Positions 1 through 5,066 of a stretch of DNA of 5,067 bases are shown here, in pieces (the first letter of the stretch is position 1; every line of letters begins with the position of its first letter). The DNA comes from an uncultured Oscillospiraceae bacterium (GTDB lineage: Bacteria; Bacillota; Clostridia; Oscillospirales; Oscillospiraceae): assembly GCA_934662925.1 (NCBI GenBank), contig CAKUKL010000131.1, positions 1 through 5,067 of the forward strand, written 5' to 3'. The notes under the pieces are model-generated. The model saw only the letters and a program-made list of their open reading frames with translations. It did not search any database and was not told the origin of the DNA. A program made the position numbers and the translations under genes.

Positions 1-903
1 GGCGGCCAGCTTGCGCACCGGGGTGAGGAAGGTGGAGATATACAGGGCGAAGGTCACAAGGTCGATATAGTCCATCTGGCCCTTCATGATGAAGTAGCCG
101 CCCGCGGCGATGGTCAGCACGTTCATCACCGGCAGGGCGAACTCCAGTCCGGCGTTGTAGATGGCCATGGCCTTGTAATAGCCCCGCTTGGCCCCCTTAA
201 ACTTGTCGTTGGAGGTGCGGAACTTCTCATTTTCCTGATCCTCGTTGGCGAAGGCCTTGGCGGTGCGCATGCCGGAGATGGAGGACTCCAGCTGGCCGTT
301 GATACCCGCCATGTTCTGCTTGACCTGAACGGAGGCCTTCATCATCCGCCGCCGCTGGATGACGGTAAAGATCACGAACACCGGCACCACCGCGAACACG
401 ATGAGGGCCAGCCGCCACTGGATGGTGCACATCAGGCAGAAGGCGCCGATGAGGGTGACCAGCGAGATGAACAGATCCTCCGGCCCGTGGTGGGCAAGCT
501 CGGTGATCTCAAAGAGGTCGTTGGTGGCCCGGCTCATGAGCTGGCCGGTGCGGTTCTTGTCATAGAAGGAAAAGGACAGGTCCTGCATGTGCTGGAACAG
601 GTCCCGGCGGATGTCCGCCTCGATGAGCACGCCCATCATGTGGCCGAAGTAGGTGACGATAAAGTGCATCCCGGCCCGGAGGGCATAGGCCCCCAGCAGG
701 ATGCCCATAACGGCGAAAAACGTCCCGAACAGGCCGCTGGGCAGCAGGGACTGCATGGACAGCCGGGAGACATAGGGAAAGGCCAGATCCACCAGCGCGA
801 TGCCAAGGGCGCAGCACATATCGAGGATAAACAGCTTCAGATGGGGCTTATAATAGGAGAGAAATATGGGGACGTATCCCCGCTGGAAACGGTCTTGCTG
901 CAT
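1..903 (-). CDS. ABC exporter half-transporter, transmembrane domain (3' part off window)
   Basis: Seen: an open frame on the minus strand starts at ATG 901-903 and runs 301 codons without a stop to the left edge. The start is chosen because AAGGAG (complement of 915-920) lies 11 nt upstream and no better in-frame start is visible. The protein starts MQQDRFQRGY. Hydrophobic helices lie at about residues 24-45, 59-84, 143-161, 164-183 and 254-274, with a sixth beginning near 281. The segment FYDKNRTGQLMSRATND (113-129) matches the first intracellular coupling helix region of type I ABC exporters. The stretch around 206-228 (ESSISGMRTAKAFANEDQ) is the usual post-TM4 cytoplasmic signature of this fold. 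Known: such proteins pair a six-helix domain with a C-terminal ATPase and export lipids, peptides or drugs as homo- or heterodimers in the plasma membrane. The ATPase domain should follow beyond position 1 and cannot be checked here. Substrate is unknown. The gene diverges from the YtvI-like gene and shares its promoter region. Confidence 0.93.
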   Translation of the reverse strand, partial: MQQDRFQRGYVPIFLSYYKPHLKLFILDMCCALGIALVDLAFPYVSRLSMQSLLPSGLFGTFFAVMGILLGAYALRAGMHFIVTYFGHMMGVLIEADIRRDLFQHMQDLSFSFYDKNRTGQLMSRATNDLFEITELAHHGPEDLFISLVTLIGAFCLMCTIQWRLALIVFAVVPVFVIFTVIQRRRMMKASVQVKQNMAGINGQLESSISGMRTAKAFANEDQENEKFRTSNDKFKGAKRGYYKAMAIYNAGLEFALPVMNVLTIAAGGYFIMKGQMDYIDLVTFALYISTFLTPVRKLAA

Positions 904-914
904 GTCGGTCAGGG

Positions 915-920
915 CTCCTT
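915..920 (-). promoter_or_regulatory. Ribosome binding site of the ABC exporter gene
   Basis: The complement reads AAGGAG inside an A-rich run, 11 nt before ATG 901-903. The spacing is on the long side, but no other start codon in this frame is better placed. Confidence 0.7.
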
Positions 921-941
921 TTTTTAATTCATAGTCATGAT

Positions 942-952
942 GTATAGTATAC
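942..952. repeat. Perfect 11-bp palindrome over the exporter -10 box (candidate operator)
   Basis: GTATA-G-TATAC reads the same on both strands and covers the -10 element of the minus-strand promoter. The one-base centre rules out an RNA hairpin of this exact form, so if functional it would be a DNA site for a dimeric regulator. It could also be a by-product of an AT-rich -10 box. No regulator gene is visible nearby. Confidence 0.35.
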
Positions 953-974
953 GAAGGAAACCCGGACTTGTCAA
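946..974 (-). promoter_or_regulatory. SigA-type promoter of the ABC exporter gene (TTGACA-17-TATACT)
   Basis: On the minus strand the -35 is a perfect TTGACA (complement of 969-974), followed by a 17-nt spacer and the -10 TATACT (complement of 946-951). This predicts a transcript start near 939 and a leader of about 36 nt before the ATG at 903. The -35 overlaps five bases of the -35 of the opposite promoter. The -10 lies inside a perfect 5-1-5 palindrome at 942-952. Confidence 0.85.
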
Positions 975-996
975 CGGCGGCCCGGGGGCATATAAT
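968..996 (+). promoter_or_regulatory. SigA-type promoter of the ytvI-like gene (TTGTCA-17-TATAAT)
   Basis: The -35 TTGTCA (968-973) matches consensus at five of six positions. It is followed by a 17-nt spacer and a perfect -10 TATAAT (991-996). A transcript start near 1003 gives a leader of about 26 nt. The -10 with its two preceding bases (CATATAAT, 989-996) also resembles the SigE/SigK -10 type CATACA-T, so use by a sporulation sigma factor is possible. However, no good SigE -35 is seen at the right distance. Confidence 0.82.
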
Positions 997-1015
997 AAGG
1001 CAAACGAGGAACAAA

Positions 1016-1022
1016 AGGAGGG
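1016..1022 (+). promoter_or_regulatory. Ribosome binding site that fixes the GTG start of the ytvI-like gene
   Basis: AGGAGGG lies 6 nt before GTG 1029-1031. This near-perfect anti-SD match at good spacing supports the non-ATG start over any internal ATG. Confidence 0.88.
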
Positions 1023-1028
1023 AACGCT

Positions 1029-2231
1029 GTGGATACCGATCTGCTGACATGGTCCCAGCGCGGGCGGCTGTGGGTGCGTCTGGGCATCCGGGCGGCGCTG
1101 ACGGTGGGGGCCGTCCTGCTGCTGGTGTTCGTGGTCGCGCCGCTGGTGTCTCTGATGATGCCCTTTGTGCTGGCGCTGATCCTGGCGTGGCTGCTCAATC
1201 CGCTGGTGCGGTGGCTGAAAAAGAAGCTCCCCCTGTCCCGGAAGGCCATTTCTCTTATCTTGCTGCTGCTGGTATTCGGCTGCATCGGCGGGCTGCTGTA
1301 CGCGCTGGGCCACGCGCTGGTGGTGCAGGTCATTTCCCTGTTTGAAAACTGGCGGCCCATCCTGAACAGCGTGCTCAATACCATCGACAACGTAGGCGCC
1401 TGGCTCCACGGGCTCAGCGGGATGCTCCCCGAGGGGACGGCGGCCACCGGCGAGGAGCTGACGGCGAAGCTGGCGGAGTGGATCGGCGGCCTCGATCTGT
1501 CCGGCTACATTTCGGCGCTGGCGGGCCGGGCCACGGGGATGCTGTCCGGCCTTCCGGGCTTTGCGGTGGCAACGGTGGTGTTCCTCATGGGCAGCTACTT
1601 CATCACCAGCGACTATCCCCGGCTGCGCGGTCTGGTCACCGAGCAGATCCCGGGCAATATGCGGGCCTTCTGCGGCGAGGGGCGCCGGATCTTCATGGAG
1701 GCCTTCGGCGGCTACCTGAAGGGGGAGCTGCTGCTGAGTCTGGGTGTGTTTCTCATCCTGCTGGCGGGCTTTTTGCTGACGCGGCAGCCCTACGGGCTGG
1801 TGCTGGCCTTCGTGCTGGCGGTCATGGACTTCATCCCCATCATCGGCTCCGGCACCGCCATGGTGCCGTGGGCGGTGATCGACCTCATTCTGGGCAACTA
1901 CCGCCACGCCGTCGGCTTTATGGTCATCTGGGGCGTCGTGGCCCTGTTCCGCCGTCTGGCGGAACCCAAGGTGCTCAGCGGCCAGATGGGCCTGTCCCCC
2001 ATCCTGTCGCTCATCGGCATTTACGTGGGCATGAAGGTGGGCGGCGTGCTGGGTATGGTGGTGGGTCCGCTGCTTCTGCTGGTGTGCATCAACCTGACCA
2101 AGCTGGGCATTTTCCGGCCGGTGGCGTGGGACATCCGTCTGGCGGCGCTGGACGTGGCGGCCCTCCTGCGGGAGGGCCGCCCCCCGGAGAGCGGCGGCGG
2201 AGCGGACGGCTCCGGTGACCCGAAACAGTGA
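1029..2231 (+). CDS. ytvI: AI-2E family membrane protein, YtvI-like (sporulation integral membrane protein)
   Basis: Seen: a 400-residue frame starts at GTG with a strong ribosome binding site and ends in TGA. Hydrophobic segments lie at about residues 21-40, 43-60, 73-97, 174-195, 235-252, 256-285, 294-308 and 322-357. A soluble stretch (about 100-172) between the third and fourth helices is typical of the AI-2E transporter family (Pfam AI-2E_transport). Diagnostic family motifs are DFIPIIGSGTAMVPWAV (267-283) and the EPKVLSGQ...GP block (312-347). The GSGT and PWAV wording fits the YtvI subgroup of spore-formers better than YdiK or TqsA. Known: the family includes quorum-signal exporters and Na+/H+ antiporters; YtvI is tied to sporulation and its substrate is not established. 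The C-terminus (about 383-400) is a Gly/Ser/Pro/Asp-rich tail beyond the conserved domain. The gene is transcribed alone, away from the ABC exporter, and ends at a strong terminator. Family assignment is firm; the YtvI subtype is likely. Confidence 0.88.
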   Translation: MDTDLLTWSQRGRLWVRLGIRAALTVGAVLLLVFVVAPLVSLMMPFVLALILAWLLNPLVRWLKKKLPLSRKAISLILLLLVFGCIGGLLYALGHALVVQVISLFENWRPILNSVLNTIDNVGAWLHGLSGMLPEGTAATGEELTAKLAEWIGGLDLSGYISALAGRATGMLSGLPGFAVATVVFLMGSYFITSDYPRLRGLVTEQIPGNMRAFCGEGRRIFMEAFGGYLKGELLLSLGVFLILLAGFLLTRQPYGLVLAFVLAVMDFIPIIGSGTAMVPWAVIDLILGNYRHAVGFMVIWGVVALFRRLAEPKVLSGQMGLSPILSLIGIYVGMKVGGVLGMVVGPLLLLVCINLTKLGIFRPVAWDIRLAALDVAALLREGRPPESGGGADGSGDPKQ

Positions 2232-2240
2232 AAAAACGAC

Positions 2241-2277
2241 GATCTCCCGGCGTTTTTGCGCCGGGAGATCACTTTTT
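2241..2277 (+). terminator. Intrinsic terminator of the ytvI-like gene
   Basis: A perfect 12-bp stem (2241-2252 with 2259-2270) with a 6-nt T-rich loop is followed by AC and five T (2273-2277). It begins 10 nt after the stop codon. On the other strand the stem is also followed by a T run (complement of 2231-2236), so it could work in both directions, though no minus-strand gene here needs it. Confidence 0.92.
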
Positions 2278-2299
2278 CAGAAAAGTTTCAGCCTAAGTT

Positions 2300-2305
2300 T
2301 ATAAT
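2300..2305 (+). promoter_or_regulatory. Candidate -10 box of htrA
   Basis: TATAAT is a perfect -10 hexamer in the only AT-rich stretch between the upstream terminator and htrA. No good -35 lies 16-18 nt upstream, so the promoter may need an activator or another sigma factor. It would give a leader of about 70 nt. A second candidate (TGGACA 2329-2334, TATGTT 2351-2356) is worse because its transcript would start at the ribosome binding site. Confidence 0.45.
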
Positions 2306-2320
2306 CAATTCGGTTTGATT
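2303..2320. repeat. Inverted repeat AATCAA-6-TTGATT downstream of the htrA -10 candidate
   Basis: Six-base arms at 2303-2308 and 2315-2320 are separated by TTCGGT. The dyad overlaps the candidate -10 and the expected transcript start, where a repressor could act. The arms are short and AT-rich, so chance is a real alternative. Confidence 0.3.
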
Positions 2321-2352
2321 TCACACTCTGGACATAATTTCGCGGTACCTTA

Positions 2353-2363
2353 TGTTCAGAACA
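2353..2363. repeat. Perfect 11-bp palindrome just before the htrA ribosome binding site
   Basis: TGTTC-A-GAACA is a 5-1-5 palindrome ending 2 nt before the ribosome binding site. It is the same geometry as the one at 942-952 but a different sequence. It is not a LexA box, because the half-sites are in the opposite order. Function is unknown. Confidence 0.3.
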
Positions 2364-2365
2364 AA

Positions 2366-2371
2366 AAGGAG
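2366..2371 (+). promoter_or_regulatory. Ribosome binding site that fixes the htrA start at ATG 2380
   Basis: AAGGAG sits 8 nt before ATG 2380-2382. A GTG in the same frame at 2371 overlaps this site and so cannot be its start. The protein therefore begins MYPYDND. Confidence 0.87.
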
Positions 2372-2379
2372 TGACAGTT

Positions 2380-3801
2380 ATGTATCCTTATGATAACGAT
2401 AACAACATGAACAACGGCCCCGCCAACTGGGACAGCGACAGCACCACTTACCACTATAGCTACAACAACAACCCCCAGCCCTCCGTCCCCCAGCCGGAGC
2501 AGCACAAGAAGGCCCATAAGAGCCATCGCACCGCCGGGAAGGTCGCGGCACTGGTCCTGTGCTGTGCGCTGGTTGGCGGCGGCGCGGGCGTGGGCGGCGC
2601 GGCCATCTACTCTGCGGCGTCCGGCGGAAACGGCGGCTCCAACACCGTGAGCACCATCTACCAGAACAAGACCCCCACCACCACGGTGAACGTCTCCACC
2701 GCCGACGGCATCAAGGAGATGAGCCTCAGCGAGATCTACGCCTCCTACGCCGACTCCTGCGTGTGCGTCAACGTGACCGCCACGGTGCAGCAGGGCTTCT
2801 ACCAGTATGAGGCCAGCGGCGCCGGCTCCGGCTTCATCATCAGCGAGGACGGCTACATCGTCACCAACTACCACGTCATCGACGGGGCCAACTCCATCAA
2901 GGTCACCCTGAACAACGGCGAGAGCTATGACGCCACCCTCATCGGCGGCGAGGAGCTCAACGACGTGGCCGTGCTGAAGGTCAACGGCGTCACCGGCCTG
3001 AAGCCCGTGGTGCTGGGCGACTCCGACAGCCTTGTGGTGGGTGAGACCGTCTCCACCATCGGCAACGCCCTCGGCTCCTACTCCTTCTCCCAGACCTCCG
3101 GCACCGTGTCCGCCACCGGCCGCTCCGTTACCATGAGCGACGGCACCGTGATGAACATGATCCAGACCGACTGCACCATCAATAACGGCAACTCCGGCGG
3201 CCCCCTGTTCGACCAGTACGGCCGCGTGGTGGGCATCACCTCCGCCAAGCTGTCCAACAACGGCAGCACGTCCAGCTCCGAGGCCACGATTGAGGGCATG
3301 GGCTTCGCCATCCCCATCAACGACGTCATCGACATTATCACCGACTACATGCAGTACGGCTATGTCACCGGGCGGCCCTCCATGGGCATCACGGTGGCCA
3401 GCATCACCGAGCAGTACCAGAGCACCTTCGGCTGGCCCGCCGGCGTGTATGTCAACTCCGTGGAGTCCGGCTCCTGCGCCGAGGCCGCCGGCCTGAAGCA
3501 GGGCGACATCATCACCAAGCTGGGCGACACCGAGGTCACCTCCGTCAGCGAGCTGTCCTCTGCCAAGAATCAGTTCAAGGCCGGTGAGAGCACCACCCTG
3601 ACCATCTACCGCTCCGGCGAATACCTGACGGTGAACATCACCTTCGACGAGCAGACCGCCAGCACCACCGCCAATTCCGGCACCACCGATGACAGCCAGA
3701 ACATCGGCGGTTCCGACAACATCCAGAACGGCAACGGTTACGGCTATGGCTACGGCAATGGGAACGGCAGCAGCGGCTACGGCTGGCCCTTCGGCGGCTG
3801 A
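2380..3801 (+). CDS. htrA: Membrane-anchored HtrA/DegP-type serine protease with one PDZ domain
   Basis: Seen: 473 residues. Residues 1-40 are rich in Asn, Tyr, Ser and Pro. A basic stretch (KKAHKSHRTAGK, 43-54) precedes one hydrophobic helix (about 55-79), the pattern of a type II anchor with the rest outside the cell. The S1C protease domain spans about 110-320 with the full triad: His165 (TNYHVIDGA), Asp195 (LNDVAVLKV) and Ser272 (GNSGGP). The 30- and 77-residue spacings fit HtrA. One PDZ domain follows (about 332-428). The tail (429-473) is Ser/Thr-rich, then alternates Gly, Tyr and Asn and ends GYGWPFGG. Known: these proteases degrade or refold damaged exported proteins at the cell surface under envelope stress. 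The gene is alone between two strong terminators, with no CssRS-like two-component genes in view. Codons end heavily in C, as expected for a well-expressed gene in this genome. Activity is inferred from the intact triad. Confidence 0.95.
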   Translation: MYPYDNDNNMNNGPANWDSDSTTYHYSYNNNPQPSVPQPEQHKKAHKSHRTAGKVAALVLCCALVGGGAGVGGAAIYSAASGGNGGSNTVSTIYQNKTPTTTVNVSTADGIKEMSLSEIYASYADSCVCVNVTATVQQGFYQYEASGAGSGFIISEDGYIVTNYHVIDGANSIKVTLNNGESYDATLIGGEELNDVAVLKVNGVTGLKPVVLGDSDSLVVGETVSTIGNALGSYSFSQTSGTVSATGRSVTMSDGTVMNMIQTDCTINNGNSGGPLFDQYGRVVGITSAKLSNNGSTSSSEATIEGMGFAIPINDVIDIITDYMQYGYVTGRPSMGITVASITEQYQSTFGWPAGVYVNSVESGSCAEAAGLKQGDIITKLGDTEVTSVSELSSAKNQFKAGESTTLTIYRSGEYLTVNITFDEQTASTTANSGTTDDSQNIGGSDNIQNGNGYGYGYGNGNGSSGYGWPFGG

Positions 3802-3851
3802 GCTTCAGTAAGATAACGCCCATGGCGGCGATGAAATAAAGCGCGCATAAA

Positions 3852-3891
3852 GCGGCCCGCGCCGGAGCTTCCGGCGCGGGCCGCGATTTTT
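3852..3891. terminator. Bidirectional terminator between htrA and the small minus-strand gene
   Basis: A perfect 15-bp GC-rich stem (3852-3866 with 3870-3884) with a 3-nt loop is followed on the plus strand by GA and five T (3887-3891). On the minus strand the stem is followed by TTTAT (complement of 3847-3851). It lies 50 nt after the htrA stop and 17 nt after the stop of the convergent small gene, so it can serve both. The minus-strand T tract is weaker. Confidence 0.88.
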
Positions 3892-3901
3892 GCGATGCAG
3901 G

Positions 3902-4018
3902 TCAGGCAGACATGGCGGCGATCTCCGCCTCGGCCTCGCCCCGGGTGTCTGCGGAAAAGCAGAACGCTCCGTTCAGATAGACCTCCACATGACCTCTTAC
4001 AAATTCCAGTTCATACAT
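3902..4018 (-). CDS. Uncharacterised 38-aa small protein
   Basis: Seen: ATG (complement of 4016-4018) to TGA (complement of 3902-3904), 38 residues, beginning MYELEFVRGHVEVYLNGAF and ending EIAAMSA. AAAGGG (complement of 4029-4034) lies 10 nt upstream, and a perfect TATAAT (complement of 4052-4057) lies further up. A terminator hairpin starts 17 nt past the stop. The sequence alternates hydrophobic and polar residues up to about residue 23, with a Leu-Asn-Gly turn, then carries a short acidic helix (about 26-36). This suggests a beta-hairpin followed by a helix. There is no signal peptide or membrane segment, and it is acidic overall. I do not recognise the family with certainty; short proteins of this look (EVY..G.F..SADT..EA) seem to occur in Clostridia, but that is memory and not a search. 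The gene fills what otherwise looks like an empty gap and is independent of the upstream YhaN-like gene, which has its own terminator. Function is unknown. Confidence 0.72.
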   Translation of the reverse strand: MYELEFVRGHVEVYLNGAFCFSADTRGEAEAEIAAMSA

Positions 4019-4028
4019 TTCAGGCACA

Positions 4029-4034
4029 CCCTTT
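4029..4034 (-). promoter_or_regulatory. Ribosome binding site of the 38-aa gene
   Basis: The complement reads AAAGGG, 10 nt before the ATG at 4016-4018. An in-frame GTG 9 nt upstream of the ATG would sit almost on this site, so the ATG is preferred. Confidence 0.6.
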
Positions 4035-4051
4035 CGTCTTTTGCTGTCCTG

Positions 4052-4057
4052 ATTATA
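4052..4057 (-). promoter_or_regulatory. Candidate -10 box of the 38-aa gene
   Basis: A perfect TATAAT on the minus strand, with an expected transcript start near 4045 and a leader of about 27 nt. The -35 region at 16-18 nt spacing is poor. A TTGTCC lies 23 nt upstream, which is too far for a standard spacer. The promoter is likely but not proven. Confidence 0.55.
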
Positions 4058-4092
4058 CGAAAGAAGATGTCCCATAAAACGGACAATAACGG

Positions 4093-4127
4093 AAAATCCG
4101 CCCCGCAGGCTTTGCGGGGCGGATTTT
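4093..4127 (-). terminator. Intrinsic terminator of the YhaN-like gene
   Basis: A perfect 15-bp stem (4093-4107 with 4113-4127) with a 5-nt loop starts 3 nt after the TAA stop at 4131-4133. On the minus strand the descending arm ends in TTTT, then CCGTTATTG. The T run is partly in the stem, as in many compact terminators. The A/T ends of the arms make it symmetric, so it may also stop plus-strand read-through. Confidence 0.85.
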
Positions 4128-4130
4128 GCT

Positions 4131-5066
4131 TTAAATCAGGGTCAGTGCCGGGACGCCGTGGGCGGCGGCCCAGTCCCCCTCCCGCCGGTGGCAGGAGAAG
4201 AGCAGGATCTGCCGCTCTTTCCCCAAGTCCCGGAGCAGGCCGAGGGCCAGCGCCATGCGCTCCTCGTCGAAGGCGGCGAGGGCGTCGTCCAGCCAGATGG
4301 GGGCGCCGGGGAGCGTCAGGCGGCACAGGGCCAGCCGGACGGCCAGATAGAGCTGCTCCGCCGTGCCGGTGGACAGGGCGAGGGCGGTGTGGGGCAGCGG
4401 GCTGTCCCCCGCCGTGGCCTGAGCGGAAAAATCCCGGGCCAGCGAGAGCTTCCGGTATTTCCCGCCGGTGAGGGCGGCGAACAGCTCCCCCGCCGCCTGA
4501 TTGAGGGCCGGGGAGAACCGCTGGCGCAGGGCGTCGTTGGCGGCGGAGAGGGCGTCCATGGCGTCGCTGACGGCGTCGTACTCCTCCGTGCGGACGACCA
4601 GCGCCGACTGGAGCTGCCCCCGGCGGGCTTCCAGCTCGTCCGGGCCGCCCATCTGCTGGAGCGCGCCCTCCGCCCGGGAAAGGCTGTCCCGGCAGCGGGC
4701 AAGCTCTGCTTCCACCGCTTCCAGCCGGAGCTTGGTGTCCGCCCTGGAGCGGGCGGGGGGCTCCAGATATTCCAGCGTGTCGAACTCCCGTGCGCCCTGT
4801 GCCTTCAGGTCGTCCACCCGGCTTTGCAGGTGGCGGAGTTCATCCTCCGCCCGTTGCCGGGCGGCGAGGTAGTCGGCGTGCCGCCGGGCCTGCTCCTGCC
4901 AGTCGCCGTGCTCCGGCTCCTCCGGGATCTCCATGGCTTCCAGCGCCTGATGGGCCCGGAGCCGGGCCTGATTGTAGGCCAGCAGCCCCGCCGCCGCGCC
5001 GATGAGCAGGTACAGGCAGAAATTCGGGCTGAGGGGCAGGATCTTCAGGCCTATGAGCACCCCCAG
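4131..5066 (-). CDS. yhaN: YhaN-like SMC/Rad50-type ATPase, C-terminal part (5' part off window)
   Basis: Seen: a frame open at the right edge runs leftward for 311 residues to TAA (complement of 4131-4133). The visible part starts with a hydrophobic segment (about residues 15-31 of the fragment), then a long charged coiled-coil stretch (about 35-190) rich in Glu, Arg, Ala and Leu. It ends in an ABC-type ATPase half: signature motif LSTGTAEQLYLAVRLAL (about 4330-4377), Walker B plus D-loop IWLDDALAAFDEER (about 4257-4298), and a switch histidine in FSCHRREGD (codon at 4188-4190). The wording LSxGTxEQLYLAxRLA and LDDALxxFDxxR is that of the YhaN family, not of SbcC, RecN or RecF. Known: YhaN pairs an N-terminal Walker A with this C-terminal half and is usually next to yhaO, an SbcD-like nuclease gene; the exact role is unsettled, probably in DNA metabolism. 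The Walker A half and any yhaO partner lie past the right edge. A GTG at 5058-5060 is an internal codon, not a start. Confidence 0.87.
   Translation of the reverse strand: MGVLIGLKILPLSPNFCLYLLIGAAAGLLAYNQARLRAHQALEAMEIPEEPEHGDWQEQARRHADYLAARQRAEDELRHLQSRVDDLKAQGAREFDTLEYLEPPARSRADTKLRLEAVEAELARCRDSLSRAEGALQQMGGPDELEARRGQLQSALVVRTEEYDAVSDAMDALSAANDALRQRFSPALNQAAGELFAALTGGKYRKLSLARDFSAQATAGDSPLPHTALALSTGTAEQLYLAVRLALCRLTLPGAPIWLDDALAAFDEERMALALGLLRDLGKERQILLFSCHRREGDWAAAHGVPALTLI

Noticed and set aside
487..927. Plus-strand frame of 146 codons opposite the ABC exporter
   Set aside because: The exporter frame shows clear family motifs on the other strand; this one has no domain or start signals and is an antisense shadow.
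924..1907. Long 327-codon minus-strand open frame
   Set aside because: It lies opposite the YtvI-like gene and encodes Gln/His/Arg/Pro-rich sequence typical of an antisense shadow of a GC-rich membrane protein gene. It has no ribosome binding site and would cover the divergent promoters.
2353..2363. LexA (SOS) box reading of TGTTCAGAACA
   Set aside because: The Bacillota LexA site is GAAC-N4-GTTC; here the half-sites are inverted and separated by one base.
2371..2379. GTG at 2371 as the htrA start
   Set aside because: It overlaps the AAGGAG site itself; ATG 2380 has an 8-nt spacing and is clearly better.
2356..2874. Minus-strand frame of 172 codons opposite the htrA 5' half
   Set aside because: Val/Gly/Ala/His repeat-like composition is the complement of the HtrA codons; it has no start signals.
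3821..3922. 12-base direct repeat CATGGCGGCGAT at 3821-3832 and 3911-3922, flanking the terminator
   Set aside because: One copy is within the 38-aa coding region and the other in the htrA 3' region. It is short, GC-rich and has no mobile-element signs, so probably chance.
3890..4471. Plus-strand frame of 193 codons spanning the small gene and the end of the YhaN-like gene
   Set aside because: It reads through two terminator hairpins and becomes Arg/Pro/Gly-rich where it lies opposite the ATPase gene. It has no ribosome binding site.
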